A DNA stretch of 64,000 bases from Zerene cesonia (Eukaryota > Arthropoda > Insecta > Lepidoptera > Pieridae): positions 9,434,759-9,498,758 of the forward strand of contig NC_052111.1 of assembly GCF_012273895.1 (NCBI RefSeq), given 5' to 3'. This document shows positions 1 to 11,335 of the stretch, piece after piece. Each line of letters starts with the position of its first letter. Position 1 is the stretch's first letter. The position numbers and the translations under genes were made by a program. The notes beneath the pieces were generated by a model. The model had not been told where the DNA came from and did not search any database. It saw nothing but the letters and a program-made list of their open reading frames with translations.

Positions 1-1264
1 TTATTCATTATATATTTTATACATTAACCCTTTCCATCCCTTATCCCTTAAAGTAATAGCATCGAAATTATTAACAGGTAACAGGCTTATAATATAAAGA
101 TGCACTCACTTTCTTAAAGTAGGGCCGCATGAAAACATCTCAACTAACATGATTGTTTTATTTATTTTTATTGTTCTGTGAATTATCTGATCAAAGAAGA
201 ATTTTCACTACAGCACGGCCACTTATTCTCCGTCGATGTAGTGACTGCGTCGGTACCGCGTAATCTGCAAATGGCTTATATGTTAATGTATCCAAGGAGC
301 CTTTACTACTTCTCCCTTATTGAATACAATTAAGCATGTTAAGAAAAAGGTCTATTACGCTGCTCAAAATATAACATAAAAGAGCTTTGAATCGTGCGAA
401 CTTCACATAATATTTCTTTGCGAAGCGGAATACGTATTAGCGTAATCATAGTTTATTTAGGCGTCACCCAAAGCCGACCTTATAAAATTATGTATATTTG
501 GCCGATTTTGAAACAAAACACACTCAAGTTAATAAAAGATTAGTCACGTTTGAAAAATTTATACGATCCGAGTGGAAAGTTCGCTAAGCCGATAAGTAGA
601 AAGTTTAGATTTAATATCGCCAATGAGGATTGAACGAAATTATAATAAGGGAAATACGTTTATTCACAGAGTATTATAATGCTAGCTTTTTGCCTCCGAC
701 TTCGTCGGCGTAGCAAAGGAAACGACACAACAGTCTTGGGATTCCGTACATTACATATCTGAGATAAAAACTACTCTATGTCCTCTTAAAGAAGCAAAAT
801 TAATCTAAATCGGTTGAGTGGTTTAAGCATGAGGAAGAGCGAATAAACGATCAGAGTTACTATAGCATTTATTAGTAGAGATATTAGTAGAGATTTGAAT
901 TGTTAAAAAGAAGTTAAAAATTTGTTTATTTTTTAGTTTTTTCATATGAATTGTAACTCCAGCTGTCGATGGCGGCTCCTGAAACTCAGCGCGAGTGACT
1001 CTACATGCCACTGCAACTCCATATTGAGTAGTCCTTTCTGATGACAGACGTTTTAACATATCAGTTTTTTATGGTTTTTATTTAGGGCTTATTTTTGATT
1101 TGCGTATTTTTTTGTTTGTTTAGCCTCTCTGGTAAGAGTATAGATTAATTATTATTGTTATTTTATATATTTTAATTCACTTTAACAATTGGTACAATCA
1201 GTTCATATTTTAATCGGGATGGTTTTTTAAATTATGTTTATTTCTCTATTAAATACTAAATAAG
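1..1264. other. AT-rich non-coding DNA
   Basis: I see no gene, tRNA or clear repeat here. Short ORFs exist in several frames but none has a recognisable protein, splice context or codon bias. A 15-base word, AGATTAGTCACGTTT, near 538 recurs near 3097; this may be a trace of an old repeat, but the flanking bases do not align well enough to call one. Confidence 0.6.
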
Positions 1265-1345
1265 ACGTCTATACTATTGATATAAAGCTGAACAATTTGT
1301 TTGTTTGAACGCACATATCTCTTAAAATTTCCATTTATGAAAGAA
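1265..1345 (+). repeat. 5' fragment of a Lep1-like Helitron
   Basis: The stretch starts with TCTATACTATTGATATAAAG and continues through a GTTTGTTTGTTTGAACGC-like motif, matching the head of the element at 24942-25108. The 3' half with its GC-rich hairpin and CTAG end is missing, so this is a truncated or decayed copy. Confidence 0.45.
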
Positions 1346-1759
1346 TACGCAATTAATAGGCTATAGAATATCGTAATAATAAATGAATGTAAAAACAACA
1401 AACATCAGTAAAACGATACCTAAGTATATATCATAATATATATACCCAGATGTAATATATTCTTTTAAATGTTTGGTACATATTCTAAGAAGATTTCAAA
1501 CCGAATTACCAAGTCCGTATCACTGGCAACTTGACTAATAAACACCAGTTAAGCAAGCAGCGACCTCTGACGATGTCAGCCGATGGCCAATGGGCTCGTA
1601 GCATCGTAACTCACTTTGCGTTAGTGACGTCACGCCGCCTGTCACTGCACACTTGAGGTACAAATTGTATTATATGCTGAATATTTGTCCCGTAGCGAAC
1701 GTTTCCTCAATATATAACCATACTGGTTATATTTTCTTTAAAATACAGCTACACATAAC

Positions 1760-1965
1760 CGGAGGCTCGTTTCCATTTCCTCACCCTTCCGCGGTCATTC
1801 CTTCTTTCTTTTCAGTCGTAAATGCTTTCCTTATCCCTTTTTCCTTAAAAGCGGGTAGCGCATTCGCAGAGACCCTACCTCTGGAAATTTTCATGGGTGG
1901 TGGTGTTCGTTCGTCATCGACCACCAGCACAGTTGCCCGTTTATGGCGTAAAAAACCATATAACA
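1760..1965 (+). repeat. Interspersed repeat, GGGCGGTGGT family
   Basis: The stretch reads TTCCTCACCCTTCC, then CTTATCCCTTTTTCCTTAAAAG, then GCATTCGCAGAGACCCTACC, then TTCATGGGTGGTGGTG, then CGTTTATGGCGTAAAAAA. The same word order returns at 13680-13835, 44848-45055, 53440-53640 and 53755-53955, so this is one dispersed family. The open frames on both strands are by-products of the repeat and should not be called genes. Class is unknown to me; a short non-autonomous retroposon is plausible because copies end in an A-rich run. Confidence 0.75.
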
Positions 1966-3878
1966 CATATAATGTGTACATAACATATATTTTAATGAAT
2001 ATATAACTACTGTCATCTGCTCATAAGCCCAGAAAGCCGGCATAAGACGAATATTTTTCCAAACCCGCAAACCCTTTCGGAATGTTAACACGTCCGCTAA
2101 GTCGCGGATGATGACGGGCGGCGTGTGTCGCATCACATTACACGACGCGTTGCCCATTTGCCAGGCTATATCATAAAACGCTGGCTAACGAGCTTTTCAG
2201 ATCTTCATACAATTTATACTACCCCTTACTGTAAACATGCATACAAGAAGCATGAAGACTACTAAAGATAATATATATATATATGTCAAAACTGGGACTT
2301 CGTTGATTAAAAAGGCTACTCTTGCTGCGTAGTTTCCATAGTTTGCGGATTACAATTTGTTCTATTCCGAATATTACTACAGTACAAAATCCTAACTTCT
2401 AACAAGCCTAACAAAGCGTGATTACATGTTAGTGACCTGTGGTGGCTACCTCGTAAAGTATATTTCATTATTCAGTCATATAAGCTATGCAAGGTAATGG
2501 TACAGTTATATTGACAGCAAGTATGAATGATACCTTTTTATGATCAAAAAATATGTTCGAGAGAGATCAGCTTGCTATTAAACGTTTATCTACCATTGGC
2601 CGTTTCCACGCAGCGCGTGCGTTCGCTACCAAGGTTGGAAGAAGACTGTTGAGTTGTCAGCACCCGTGATCCACTGGCAGTGTTTTGTATCGCGGACTTA
2701 TGAAATGGCGTGCAAATTTCAAGTTTACACAAATAGCCATCAAGAAAATCCGCCGATGTTTAAGTCTGCAGACTTTTAAGTGCTCCAATGGCTGTTTAAA
2801 CCGGTTTAGAGTTCGGGAGAGCGCTGGTACACCGGCGGTTTTCTCGCAAATACACTAGTACACTAGTGCACTATACAGTAGTGCACTGGGGTTATGAAAA
2901 CCCTTTCACACATGTCTCGACTCATTTCGGTTAGATCTGGGCCTAAAACTTAATCTCTTAGCCCCTATGTACAGCCAGCTAATAAATAATTTCAATGTTT
3001 TATTAGTATCTAGGAATACACTAAGTAGAAGTTATGGAAGTTCTCACTAACAAGGGATAATGATAAGAGATGTCGAAGTACAACAAAACACACAGAAGAT
3101 TAGTCACGTTTTTCAACAGAGTCCACAGAAACTTTGTCATTACTCTCTGAGCCCATAAATACAAAGTTGTTGAGAAGTTCCGCCGAATATTGAATTGAGG
3201 AATTTTAAGGCGCGTTGATGACGAACGATTGCACGAGTTTGTGGGTGAAGTTTTAATAGTTATATATTTACATGAAACCAAATAATGCATGTAATTAATT
3301 GAAAATGTAATATTGTATTAGGATACATTCAAGATAAATTAGCTTCGTGACGTAACAAGTAAGTAAATTACAAAGCGTTGACAAACAATACAAGTTTTGT
3401 TCTTATATTTATTAAATACTACAAATTCATAGAAGTATATATACTACAAATTTAAATAGACATTACCTTTAGATTTTAATTCGAAAGTAATTTCCATTAT
3501 TTACATAATATAATACGTATATATTATATATTCTATTCGATACATATTCTTTACTAATTAAAACATAATATATTTCGATGCGTTTCCCACGCACACGTGT
3601 GACCAGCCTAGTTATTTTGAAGCTCATAATATTGAATATTACCAACAGTGTAGTCGTTAAAGGCCGTAACTGCCCAGTCATCCTTCGGCTCATAAACGCT
3701 TCTAGTGTTTTGTAGTTAAATTCATTATGTTCCACACTCATCAATCACAGTGTTCATGTGATTTCACTGTTTTGCGATGAACTCACACTCAGCTGTATTT
3801 TGGCTTTTTGAGTGCCAGAAAACATATGAACAATCATGATCATTACATATATAATCAGCCTGTTGTCTAATAAACAAA
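1966..3878. other. Non-coding DNA, no gene seen
   Basis: The block holds a short TA microsatellite at about 2270-2284, a nest of small palindromes at 2853-2886 and a minus-strand open frame at 3021-3290 that resembles nothing I know. No splice-site-flanked coding segment was found. Confidence 0.55.
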
Positions 3879-3996
3879 TCACACTAATATGATGTGAAAG
3901 TTTGTTTGTTTGGATGTTTGGCCGTCAATCACGCTGAAACTAGTGAAGGGGTTCTGATGAAATTTGGAATACAGACAGGGTATGATAGTCTAGTAT
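3879..3996 (+). repeat. Helitron-like element, 3' truncated
   Basis: After an A at 3878 the element opens with TCACACTAATATGATGTGAA and GTTTGTTTGTTTGG, then the GATGAAATTTGGAATACAGACA motif shared with other Helitron-like copies in the window. A CTAG followed by T occurs at 3990-3993, but the usual GC-rich terminal hairpin is absent, so the 3' end is uncertain. Confidence 0.45.
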
Positions 3997-4195
3997 TGTC
4001 TATTGTTACAACGAATATATAATTTTGAAGTTTACTTTAAATATGGAGTGAATAATTACTTAAATAAAAAGCTAAACCGCCCTCATATTGTCCCTACTTC
4101 ATACTGTTGCAAAAATAAAAATAGAATTAACAATTTATCTGCAATACATACATTATAAAAATTACCACTGGTTCAATAGACAAACAACGTGAGAA

Positions 4196-4500
4196 AACCG
4201 AAAAGCAATGGTGGTGAGAACCACGGACTTCAAAATCGAAAAGTTGGGGTTCGAGACCGGGCAATGGTGGGGGAATATAATATTGATTTTTCAATTTATC
4301 TGCACATGTAGATAACATCACCACTGCTTAAAACGGTGAAGGAAAACATCATGGGGAAACCGGCATGTCCAAGAATAAAAAGTTCGGCGACATGTAACAT
4401 CTACCAACCCGCACTTGGCCAGCGTGGTGGATTGTAGCCTAAATCCTCATAGGAGGCCTGTATCCCAGCAGTGGGAATGTATATTGGCTGATGATGATGT
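4196..4500 (+). repeat. tRNA-derived SINE copy
   Basis: A degenerate tRNA-like head (B box GGTTCGAGACC at 4248-4258) is followed by the body words AACATCACCACTGCTT, ACGGTGAAGGAAAACATC, CTTGGCCAGCGTGGTGGATT and TCATAGGAGGCCTG, and ends in GGCTGATGATGATG. It aligns along its whole length with the copy at 55420-55718. The A box is damaged here (TGGTGGTGAGA), so it is probably inactive. Confidence 0.85.
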
Positions 4501-4894
4501 GAGAAAACCGCCATATCCCAGAAATAAGGTCTCGACGCCATGAGTAATTTATGTCCCTGTCAATAATACAGTCTATTGGTTATAATGATAATTATATATA
4601 ATTTATTTACACTAGTTGTTAAGGTCTCCCGCTATACACAACTCCTGGCTTCACCAGCGGACCGCACCTAACCCGCGCGGGTCGTGAGTTCGCACACGTG
4701 ATCACGTCATAATTCTATTTGCTTTATAATATTGGCCTAAGTAAACCTTGCCACGTTTGTTATACCCAACAGCGAAATTTTTAATCACATCACTGGGCAT
4801 TAATTGCTGTGTCGCAGTGGTAAATAGCAAGATAATAATAAACGATTTTTGCTATGTTTTCAACAATGACATTACAAAGAGGAATCATCTGTTT

Positions 4895-5062
4895 TTTTTT
4901 TGACGTGACAACGTCTTAAATTAGGTTGCGGCTCGGAGGCACTTATGAAAAAGTGTAACGCCCGGTAACGTTACGATGAGTCACCGAACTATGATCGGTC
5001 CGCCGCGCGCGCAGCACTAGAGAATTAGGCGCATTGAATCGGCGCGTGCTTGTGTCTCTGTC
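4895..5062 (+). repeat. Interspersed repeat, GACGTGACAACGTC family
   Basis: The stretch begins TTTGACGTGACAACGTC and continues with TTGCGGCTCGGAGGCAC, AAAAAGTGTAACGCCCGG, TAACGTTACGATGAGTCAC and a CpG-rich portion ending near GCGTGCTTGTGTCTCTG. A near-identical head lies at 50256-50356 and runs into an assembly gap. I know this wording as very common in moth and butterfly genomes; I do not assign it to a transposon class. Confidence 0.75.
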
Positions 5063-5224
5063 TTTTTAGTAAACAAATACTATTTTCTATAGTTAAAATT
5101 TGTGCAATTCTTATTTTCATTCAATTCCTTGTTCCTATTGTGCAATTTAATAATATTCATATCAATAAATATTCTACCGAGAAAAAGACGTTGTCACGTA
5201 AAATCTTCGCCCGCAAAACCGACT

Positions 5225-5375
5225 TTACAGGCAACCATTTTTTTTGTATGTTACTAACATACGCTTACACACAAAACCCAATGGACCGATTGCAAAAATT
5301 CTTTCACCATTAGAAAGCTGCAACTTCACTAAGTGATATAGGCTATATATGTACCACGGACGAAGCCTGGGCATA
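5225..5375 (+). repeat. Degenerate Helitron-like fragment
   Basis: It contains the family words CCAATGGACCGATTGCAAAA, AGAAAGCTGCAACTTCACTA, GATATAGGCTATATATGTAC and ACGGACGAAGCCTGGGCATA, followed by CAGTTAGT in place of the normal GCTAGT end. It resembles the 24942-25108 element but is more diverged. Confidence 0.5.
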
Positions 5376-5750
5376 CAGTTAGTTACAAATAAACGTGTCA
5401 ATACATATTAATTTTTGTGTGTCTCGACCTACGACAGTAAGAAAATCATCAGTAATGAAAGTTATATGCGGATACGATTCTGGCCTTATGAATGTGTATT
5501 CCGATTATAGAATCTTATCTCCGATAGATAAGACTCAATTCATTTATTTAGCCCTTTCGGAGGATCGAGGAGCTATTTATTCCGTCGTGACAATTTCATT
5601 AATTTACACGTGTAAGATTAATATGACCGCCTCGCTTCAACCTTCAGCCATTTCAAGTCCTTGTTTAAGTAGGCTTCCTTCAAAATCAATATAGAATTAT
5701 TATGAATCTCCATTTAGGAAAGATGTTTCTATGTATATGTTTAATAATAA
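5376..5750. other. Unassigned open reading frame region
   Basis: A 99-codon + strand frame (5395-5694) covers most of the block. Its translation has no repeats, signal peptide or motif that I recognise, and no consensus splice sites frame it. I treat it as chance or as decayed coding sequence. Confidence 0.3.
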
Positions 5751-6208
5751 TCTTTACTTATATTATTAATGTGAATTAAATTTTGTTTATTGTCCTTTTA
5801 TGTTAAAAACCACGCAACCGATTTTAATGAAGTTTTTATACCGGAAATCTGGCGGAAAACGGGAATTACGAGGATAAAATGAAGCGCGTATCTTTTACTT
5901 TAACAACGAAGTCACATTTGGAAAGCTAGTCATAATTTTTTGATAATACGTTATAAAAATGCATGCAAGGTATCTTAACAGACAAAAAATTATTACTGTT
6001 GTTGGCAATCATAAATTGCTGTCTTATATTATCACTATACAGTATAAAACAAAGTCGCTCTCCGCCGTCTGTGTGCCTATGTGCTAAGATCTTTAAAATT
6101 GCCCATCAGATTTCATTGGAATTTTTTATATAAAGAGTGATTCAAGAGGAAAGTTTATTTGTATATATAATGTATTAATGCACCCGCGCGAAGCCGGGGT
6201 GTGTCTAG
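5751..6208 (+). mobile_element. Non-autonomous Helitron-like element
   Basis: The element starts with TC after an A (TCTTTACTTATATTATTAAT), contains the ACCACGCAACCGATTTTAAT and GAAGTTTTTATACCGG motifs, and ends in CGCGCGAAGCCGGGGTGTGT followed by CTAG at 6205-6208 and a flanking T. A|TC...CTAG|T is the rule for Helitron insertions. At about 458 bases it is the longest copy here; no helicase ORF is present, so it would need an autonomous partner. Confidence 0.65.
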
Positions 6209-6499
6209 TAATGTATAATATATTTGTTTTACACCTACTAGTTACTCTACTACTGGACCTGCTGGTTAAAATTCTAGTCCCTTATCGTCGAAAACAATTT
6301 ACCAAATGCCTTTCCTGAGAAATAACTGCGAATTTTAACCTCTATTATTATCGAACTTTTGTAATTTGACATTCAAATTGAAAGATTTCACAACTTTATC
6401 TTCTCCAGCATAATTCAATCACGAAATTTCGTTAAAAATAATATCCCATTTGTTAATGAAAGCCCATCACATTTATTAAGATTTCAGAACAAAAGCGAA

Positions 6500-6680
6500 T
6501 TCTCTTGATTAACCCGCCAGGTGTCAAATTATACAAATTGCGAATTAGATTAGCGATTAGTCTCGGCCGGGTCGCGGTCAATCAGGTGAATGGGTGACTA
6601 GTAATTGGGAAAATAAGTAGACCATTTGTTTCATCTTTTGTTTATATGGCTTCCTTCATTATTTATGTAGACAGGTGACG
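6500..6680 (+). promoter_or_regulatory. Candidate enhancer: GATTAG and CAGGTG cluster
   Basis: Three same-orientation CAGGTG E-boxes (6518-6523, 6583-6588, 6672-6677) lie within 160 bases, together with two GATTAG words seven bases apart (6548-6553 and 6555-6560) and a TTGATTAACC upstream. CAGGTG is bound by Snail/Scratch/Zfh1-type and some bHLH proteins, and GATTA is the core of K50 homeodomain sites. The clustering is visible; enhancer function is inference. Confidence 0.3.
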
Positions 6681-7230
6681 GATAAACCTCTCACGTCCGA
6701 CTGGCAACACGAAGTGAAATAGCTTTATAGTAAAGGATTCTGTACCTTAACTATTAGTCATTACGAACGCTCTTTTTTTTTAATGATAATTTTAATGAAA
6801 CAATCACTTTAATATTATCGTTGTGAGGATTGTATTTATTTTCGTTATATGCCGATCGTGTAAGTAAAAAAAATAGGTAATGCCATGTTTATTTTAAAAA
6901 TTGTATCTTTGTTTCAGTTTTATATTAATTCAAAACTAAAGAATGTGTTAGTTTGTTTCTTTGATCGCTCTAATCCCAAGAACTACTAGACCTTTTCCCC
7001 AAAATTCTAACATCGTCAGATACACGATCCTTGAGTCGGAGCAGTCCGCTTGTAGTATATTAAACTCTGAATACAACCCAATCTCTAATTATATGAAACT
7101 TTCATTGTTCTCTTACTGAAAAATATAAACCAATATAATTTATTTGTAAGCTCTAATCATTATTACGAGTAGAATTGATAATCAATAGAAAACTGCGTCA
7201 TTCTTGTATATGCTATAAGAGCAAGATGTG
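6681..7230. other. Non-coding DNA, no feature seen
   Basis: AT-rich sequence with an 8-T run near 6772. Around 6940-7000 there is a weak echo of the Helitron-like wording (GTTAGTTTGTTTCTTTGATC, then AAGAACTACTAGACC) that is too diverged to delimit. Confidence 0.5.
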
Positions 7231-7315
7231 TGTATAATCATCATAATCATCAACCTATATATGTTCCCATATATGTTGCTGGGACACAGGCCTCCTATGA
7301 GGGGTTAGTGGGAGT
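7231..7315 (-). repeat. 3' fragment of the tRNA-derived SINE
   Basis: Read on the minus strand this is only the tail: CCTCATAGGAGGCCTGTGTC, CCCAGCAACATATATG and a broken GATGATTATGATGAT run. The tRNA-like head and middle are missing, as expected of a 5'-truncated copy. Confidence 0.65.
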
Positions 7316-10300
7316 ATAATCATCACCGCTTAATATTTCACGATATCAAATTACAATCACATGCTACGAATAGTGCTACGGTTGTAAGTAATTATGCGAA
7401 TGCCATTCAGGCTTAATTAAAACACTAAAGCCTCAGTATGAAGCTAATTTACGATATTATTCCCTAAATGTATGTTAATTTGAACTAAATTGTATATTGA
7501 CGTAATATAAACCAGAAAGTATACATTACGATTTTATTATGGTTGCAAAATAATCATATAATATTAATATTAATACAAATAAAATAATATAAAACAAATT
7601 GAAATAGACCAACGACAAGAATACCTGCTTAATTTTATATAAGAATTTCATTTTACCTAGAGCTAAAATTTGGTGTAATTTTACTCTGCCATATCGGATA
7701 ACATTTCGTAGCCGAATTTCTATTGTTTTTAGAAACTAAACTGAAATAATACGACTCCTTAATTCTTAAACTTGCACTACAGTGATGATTAAAAACTGCA
7801 ATCATAACTATTCCTGATAAATTCAGCTGCAAACAAAGGCAGGACAACAATAGTTTCGATTGGAGCCGACCGGATTTTTGACACGAACTTTCGTCCTAAT
7901 CATGGAAACTTCTCGAAGTCTGCCAAACTTCGAATATGAACACCGCTTTATTAATTAAAACTCCAGTACACAAACACGTTAATTATGTATTGGATTGAAA
8001 TATATATCAAATTTCGATCTACGTTCCACAATAAATCTCAGTTTACGTCGAAGTACGAGTATAATAACTAATTCGTATAAGGTGTAGTTCTCCATCGCTC
8101 CTCAACTTAGTAGGCGCGCCAACGCTCGCAAACATAACAAGCAACGTATATGCGGCATATACGCACTATCGTGGATTATTTGATTCATAAATTCTCGTCA
8201 CAGGTGCGCCGGTGTCCGTTCGCATGGAACGAATTTCTTTGGGGGCGTCCCAAACGGACAATTTGCCTACATTTTTAATGTAACTCGACCCTAGGATTCC
8301 GAGAGTCGATGCTTTTGGGGATAATGTTAGACAGTGCGTGAGTCCGCTCGTAATATACGGCTGGAGCTTGAGTTCAAGCGACTGAAAACTTTCGTAAAAA
8401 GAACAAGTTGAACTCGCTGGCACTATAGATTATAGTACATTGTGAACTCAGCTTGTTTAAATCTTGTAATACGAAACGTTTCATTTTATAATCAAATACA
8501 CGCCCAGTTCTCAAGTTGTCCTGTTTTAATTTACATATGAAAATAGGCCATTTTAGTAACTTTAACAAATTTACTTTCCAACCAATCAAAGCAGACAGCA
8601 TGTGCAATCAGTAATAATAATCTCCCATTTACTTCACAATTCTGCACCCTAACTATGCGATCTTTATAGAGAACAGAACTGATGATCTAATCCCCAAAAA
8701 CCCAACAAAATGGACAAACATGTTCCGATCACGCAACGTGTCCCGGCAAATTCACTTATCGCCACTTTGCACCAAAAATAATTTACAGAGAGCACGTACC
8801 TATCAGTAAAGTTTGATTACAATTCCGGACACAAGTGTGGGGCAATCTAATCAGGTCTAGATTAGATCAGCTCGGCCGTACGCCGAACACCTAAACCGAT
8901 TAGAGCTCGCTGCTCCACTGACGACTGCTCCGAATTATTGCCCACGTGTGATATCGCGCCTGACGAATGTTCTCGATACGTTTTTCCTTTCGGATTCGCC
9001 TGGACGTACTGATAGTTATCGAATCTTATTCATGAGAGATACATGAGAAGCATTTTGTCTCTTTATCCGTTCGCTTTGAAATGGATATTATAGTTAGAAA
9101 AAAGTATTGTACTTGTAATGACAATATATTTTAAAATCGACTGACTATCAAGTTTCTTGCCGATTCTTCTCGGTAGAAGCGACATTCCGAATTGGTAGTA
9201 GTTTGAAACAATGATTATTCATAAAGACTTGTAAAAGTTGACATGAACATATTTATTATGTTTTTTAAGTTTTTTTATTATTTTTATTGTGTGATAAATT
9301 AAATCATATATTATAAATCAATATGCCAAACATATTATCCCTCATAATAAAGCTTATAAAACAAAATAAGTTCAGTTTAAATCTCATATGCCTCCGATCG
9401 AATAGACCGGGTGGATAAGGGGTGGGAAAAGGAGAGAAGTTGTTAGAGAATTGCGGTTCGAAGCCATTTGTAGTAAACGCTTGGCGCGACCGCGAAATAA
9501 TTAGAAATTAATACCAAGTAAAGTTGTTGTTGCTAATTGGGAGTTGCGGCAAAGTTATGGGTCTTCTATTGATATTTACTTGAAGTTTTAACCTGCTAGT
9601 TATATTGTAAATTATATTAAGTTAAGCAGTTGGATTTAGAATGAATTTGGAACAAATGGTTCTATTAACTATGTTATATAGGTGTCCATTTCGATACAAT
9701 GGTTTTAAACGAGAGGGAGAACTCAGCGCTAAAATTTTATTTGTCTGCATAATATCAACATCATACATTTTCGAACCAGTGAATAGAATATTTAATGAAA
9801 ATGACGTTGATAAAATCCACAAGATTTCTCATACTGTGAAATGTCTCTGATAAAACTTCCACAGGAAATATCATTAGGAAACGAAAACATAGCATTAATT
9901 ATTAGTGTAACGAGCTTTGTTGTTTAAACACGTTATAATCATGTCTAAAATCCGACAGAAGTATTGATTTAAATAAACACATAGCAATGACTATTCCCAC
10001 TAAAAATTACAGGCCCACACCCGAATCAACCTTTCAAATATTTACGACCGACAAAATCTAAAATTGTAACTAAAACGATCAATACTCACGACCCAACTGA
10101 GGTAATGCTTAACTCGAAAACAGATAAAGCGTAACGCTCATCGGGGCCCCTACTTTCAATTTAAGACTTATTTAGTCGAAGGGCCCATAACCACGGACTT
10201 ACGATCTATAGAACTATCCTACTCGATAGCTATCAGCAGTCCGTGAAATTAGGACTCGCGATTATCGTTAACTCCGTGGAAATGGCGTGAGTAGATATCG

Positions 10301-11049
10301 AATATTACTGAAATTTGATTTGGCGGAGGCGAATCGTGTAGATAGTTGGGGACGGGCAACTTTATGTATGGATTGGAGTTAGCTTTGGCTCGTGACTACG
10401 AAGATTAGCAGTTATGATAAATATTTATCCTTTACTAACTTGTGTCTTAATTATTTTAATATATTACATATCCTGGTGAAATTAACACATTTCAGACATC
10501 TACATTTGGTAACTAAAAAAAGTATTAAATGTTTTTATGCGACCTTTGATAGCCCTTACTTACATCCTGTACTTACTCGCATTACATTAAATGATTATCT
10601 TGAACGTTCCATACAATATAATCAAAATATTAATCATAAGTCATCTAAATTTATACCAAAACTAGAATTTTCCCGCAACCTCGTGCGTGTTTTCATTGCT
10701 AAATTATGTTATTAATATTCATTAAAAAAAATTTAAAGGAGTCTAGCCGTTTAGCAGAATATCAGTGACAAACAGACGCACAGAAAGTACACTGTATCAA
10801 AATTTTCATCCCATATTTCATTAGCATGAAAATCAAAATGAATGTTAAACATAAAAAGGCACTCAAGGAATCGCGCGGAAGGCTCAGAAGCGAATTGTAT
10901 GTGACGTGACCTCCATTAGTTGCCGAACTAATACCATCTAATAGCGTCGTCACGCGCCGTCACCGACTCGCTGCCGGCTCAGAGGTACATTATAACGTCG
11001 CATTTCAATTTGCGAATCTATATTGTTTATACTTTTATCATCCTCCTGA
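7316..11049. other. Long non-coding stretch
   Basis: No exon, RNA gene or full repeat is recognisable. Open frames at 8166-8423, 8374-8607, 9622-9850 and 10392-10715 have no known motif and lack supporting splice signals. The one ordered signal is the inverted GATTAGAT pair at 8845-8867, listed separately. Confidence 0.5.
8845..8903. promoter_or_regulatory. Inverted homeodomain-type site pair
   Basis: ATCTAATC (8845-8852) and GATTAGAT (8860-8867) form a perfect 8-base inverted repeat with a 7-base spacer, and a third GATTAG follows at 8898-8903. TAATC is the core bound by K50 homeodomains such as Orthodenticle. A role as a cis-regulatory site in the dpr region is possible but not shown by sequence alone. 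Confidence 0.3.
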
Positions 11050-11335
11050 TACAGTACAGTATGTTGCCACTGCAAGGTACAGGCTTCTTAGCCTCATAGG
11101 AGGCCTATGTATAGATTAAAATCTACAAGTATGCTGGCCAATGTGGCATGACAGATGTCATACATCGCTGAAGTTTTTAATTTTTTTCTTCCTAAAGATG
11201 TTTTCCTTCTAAATTATAAACAGATACATGGATCAATGCAGATATATTAAAAAATATATATTATTTCATGTATGCTCGACTGGTCTCGGACCCCCGTAAT
11301 TTTTATAAAAGTCGGAAGTTCTCCCCATCACTACA
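11050..11335 (-). repeat. Degenerate copy of the tRNA-derived SINE
   Basis: On the minus strand a B box relative (GGTCCGAGACC, 11282-11292) is followed by GGAAAACATCTTTAGG, GACATCTGTCATGCC, CATTGGCCAGCATAC and CTCCTATGAGGC. All main body words are present but mutated, so this is an old copy. Confidence 0.6.
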
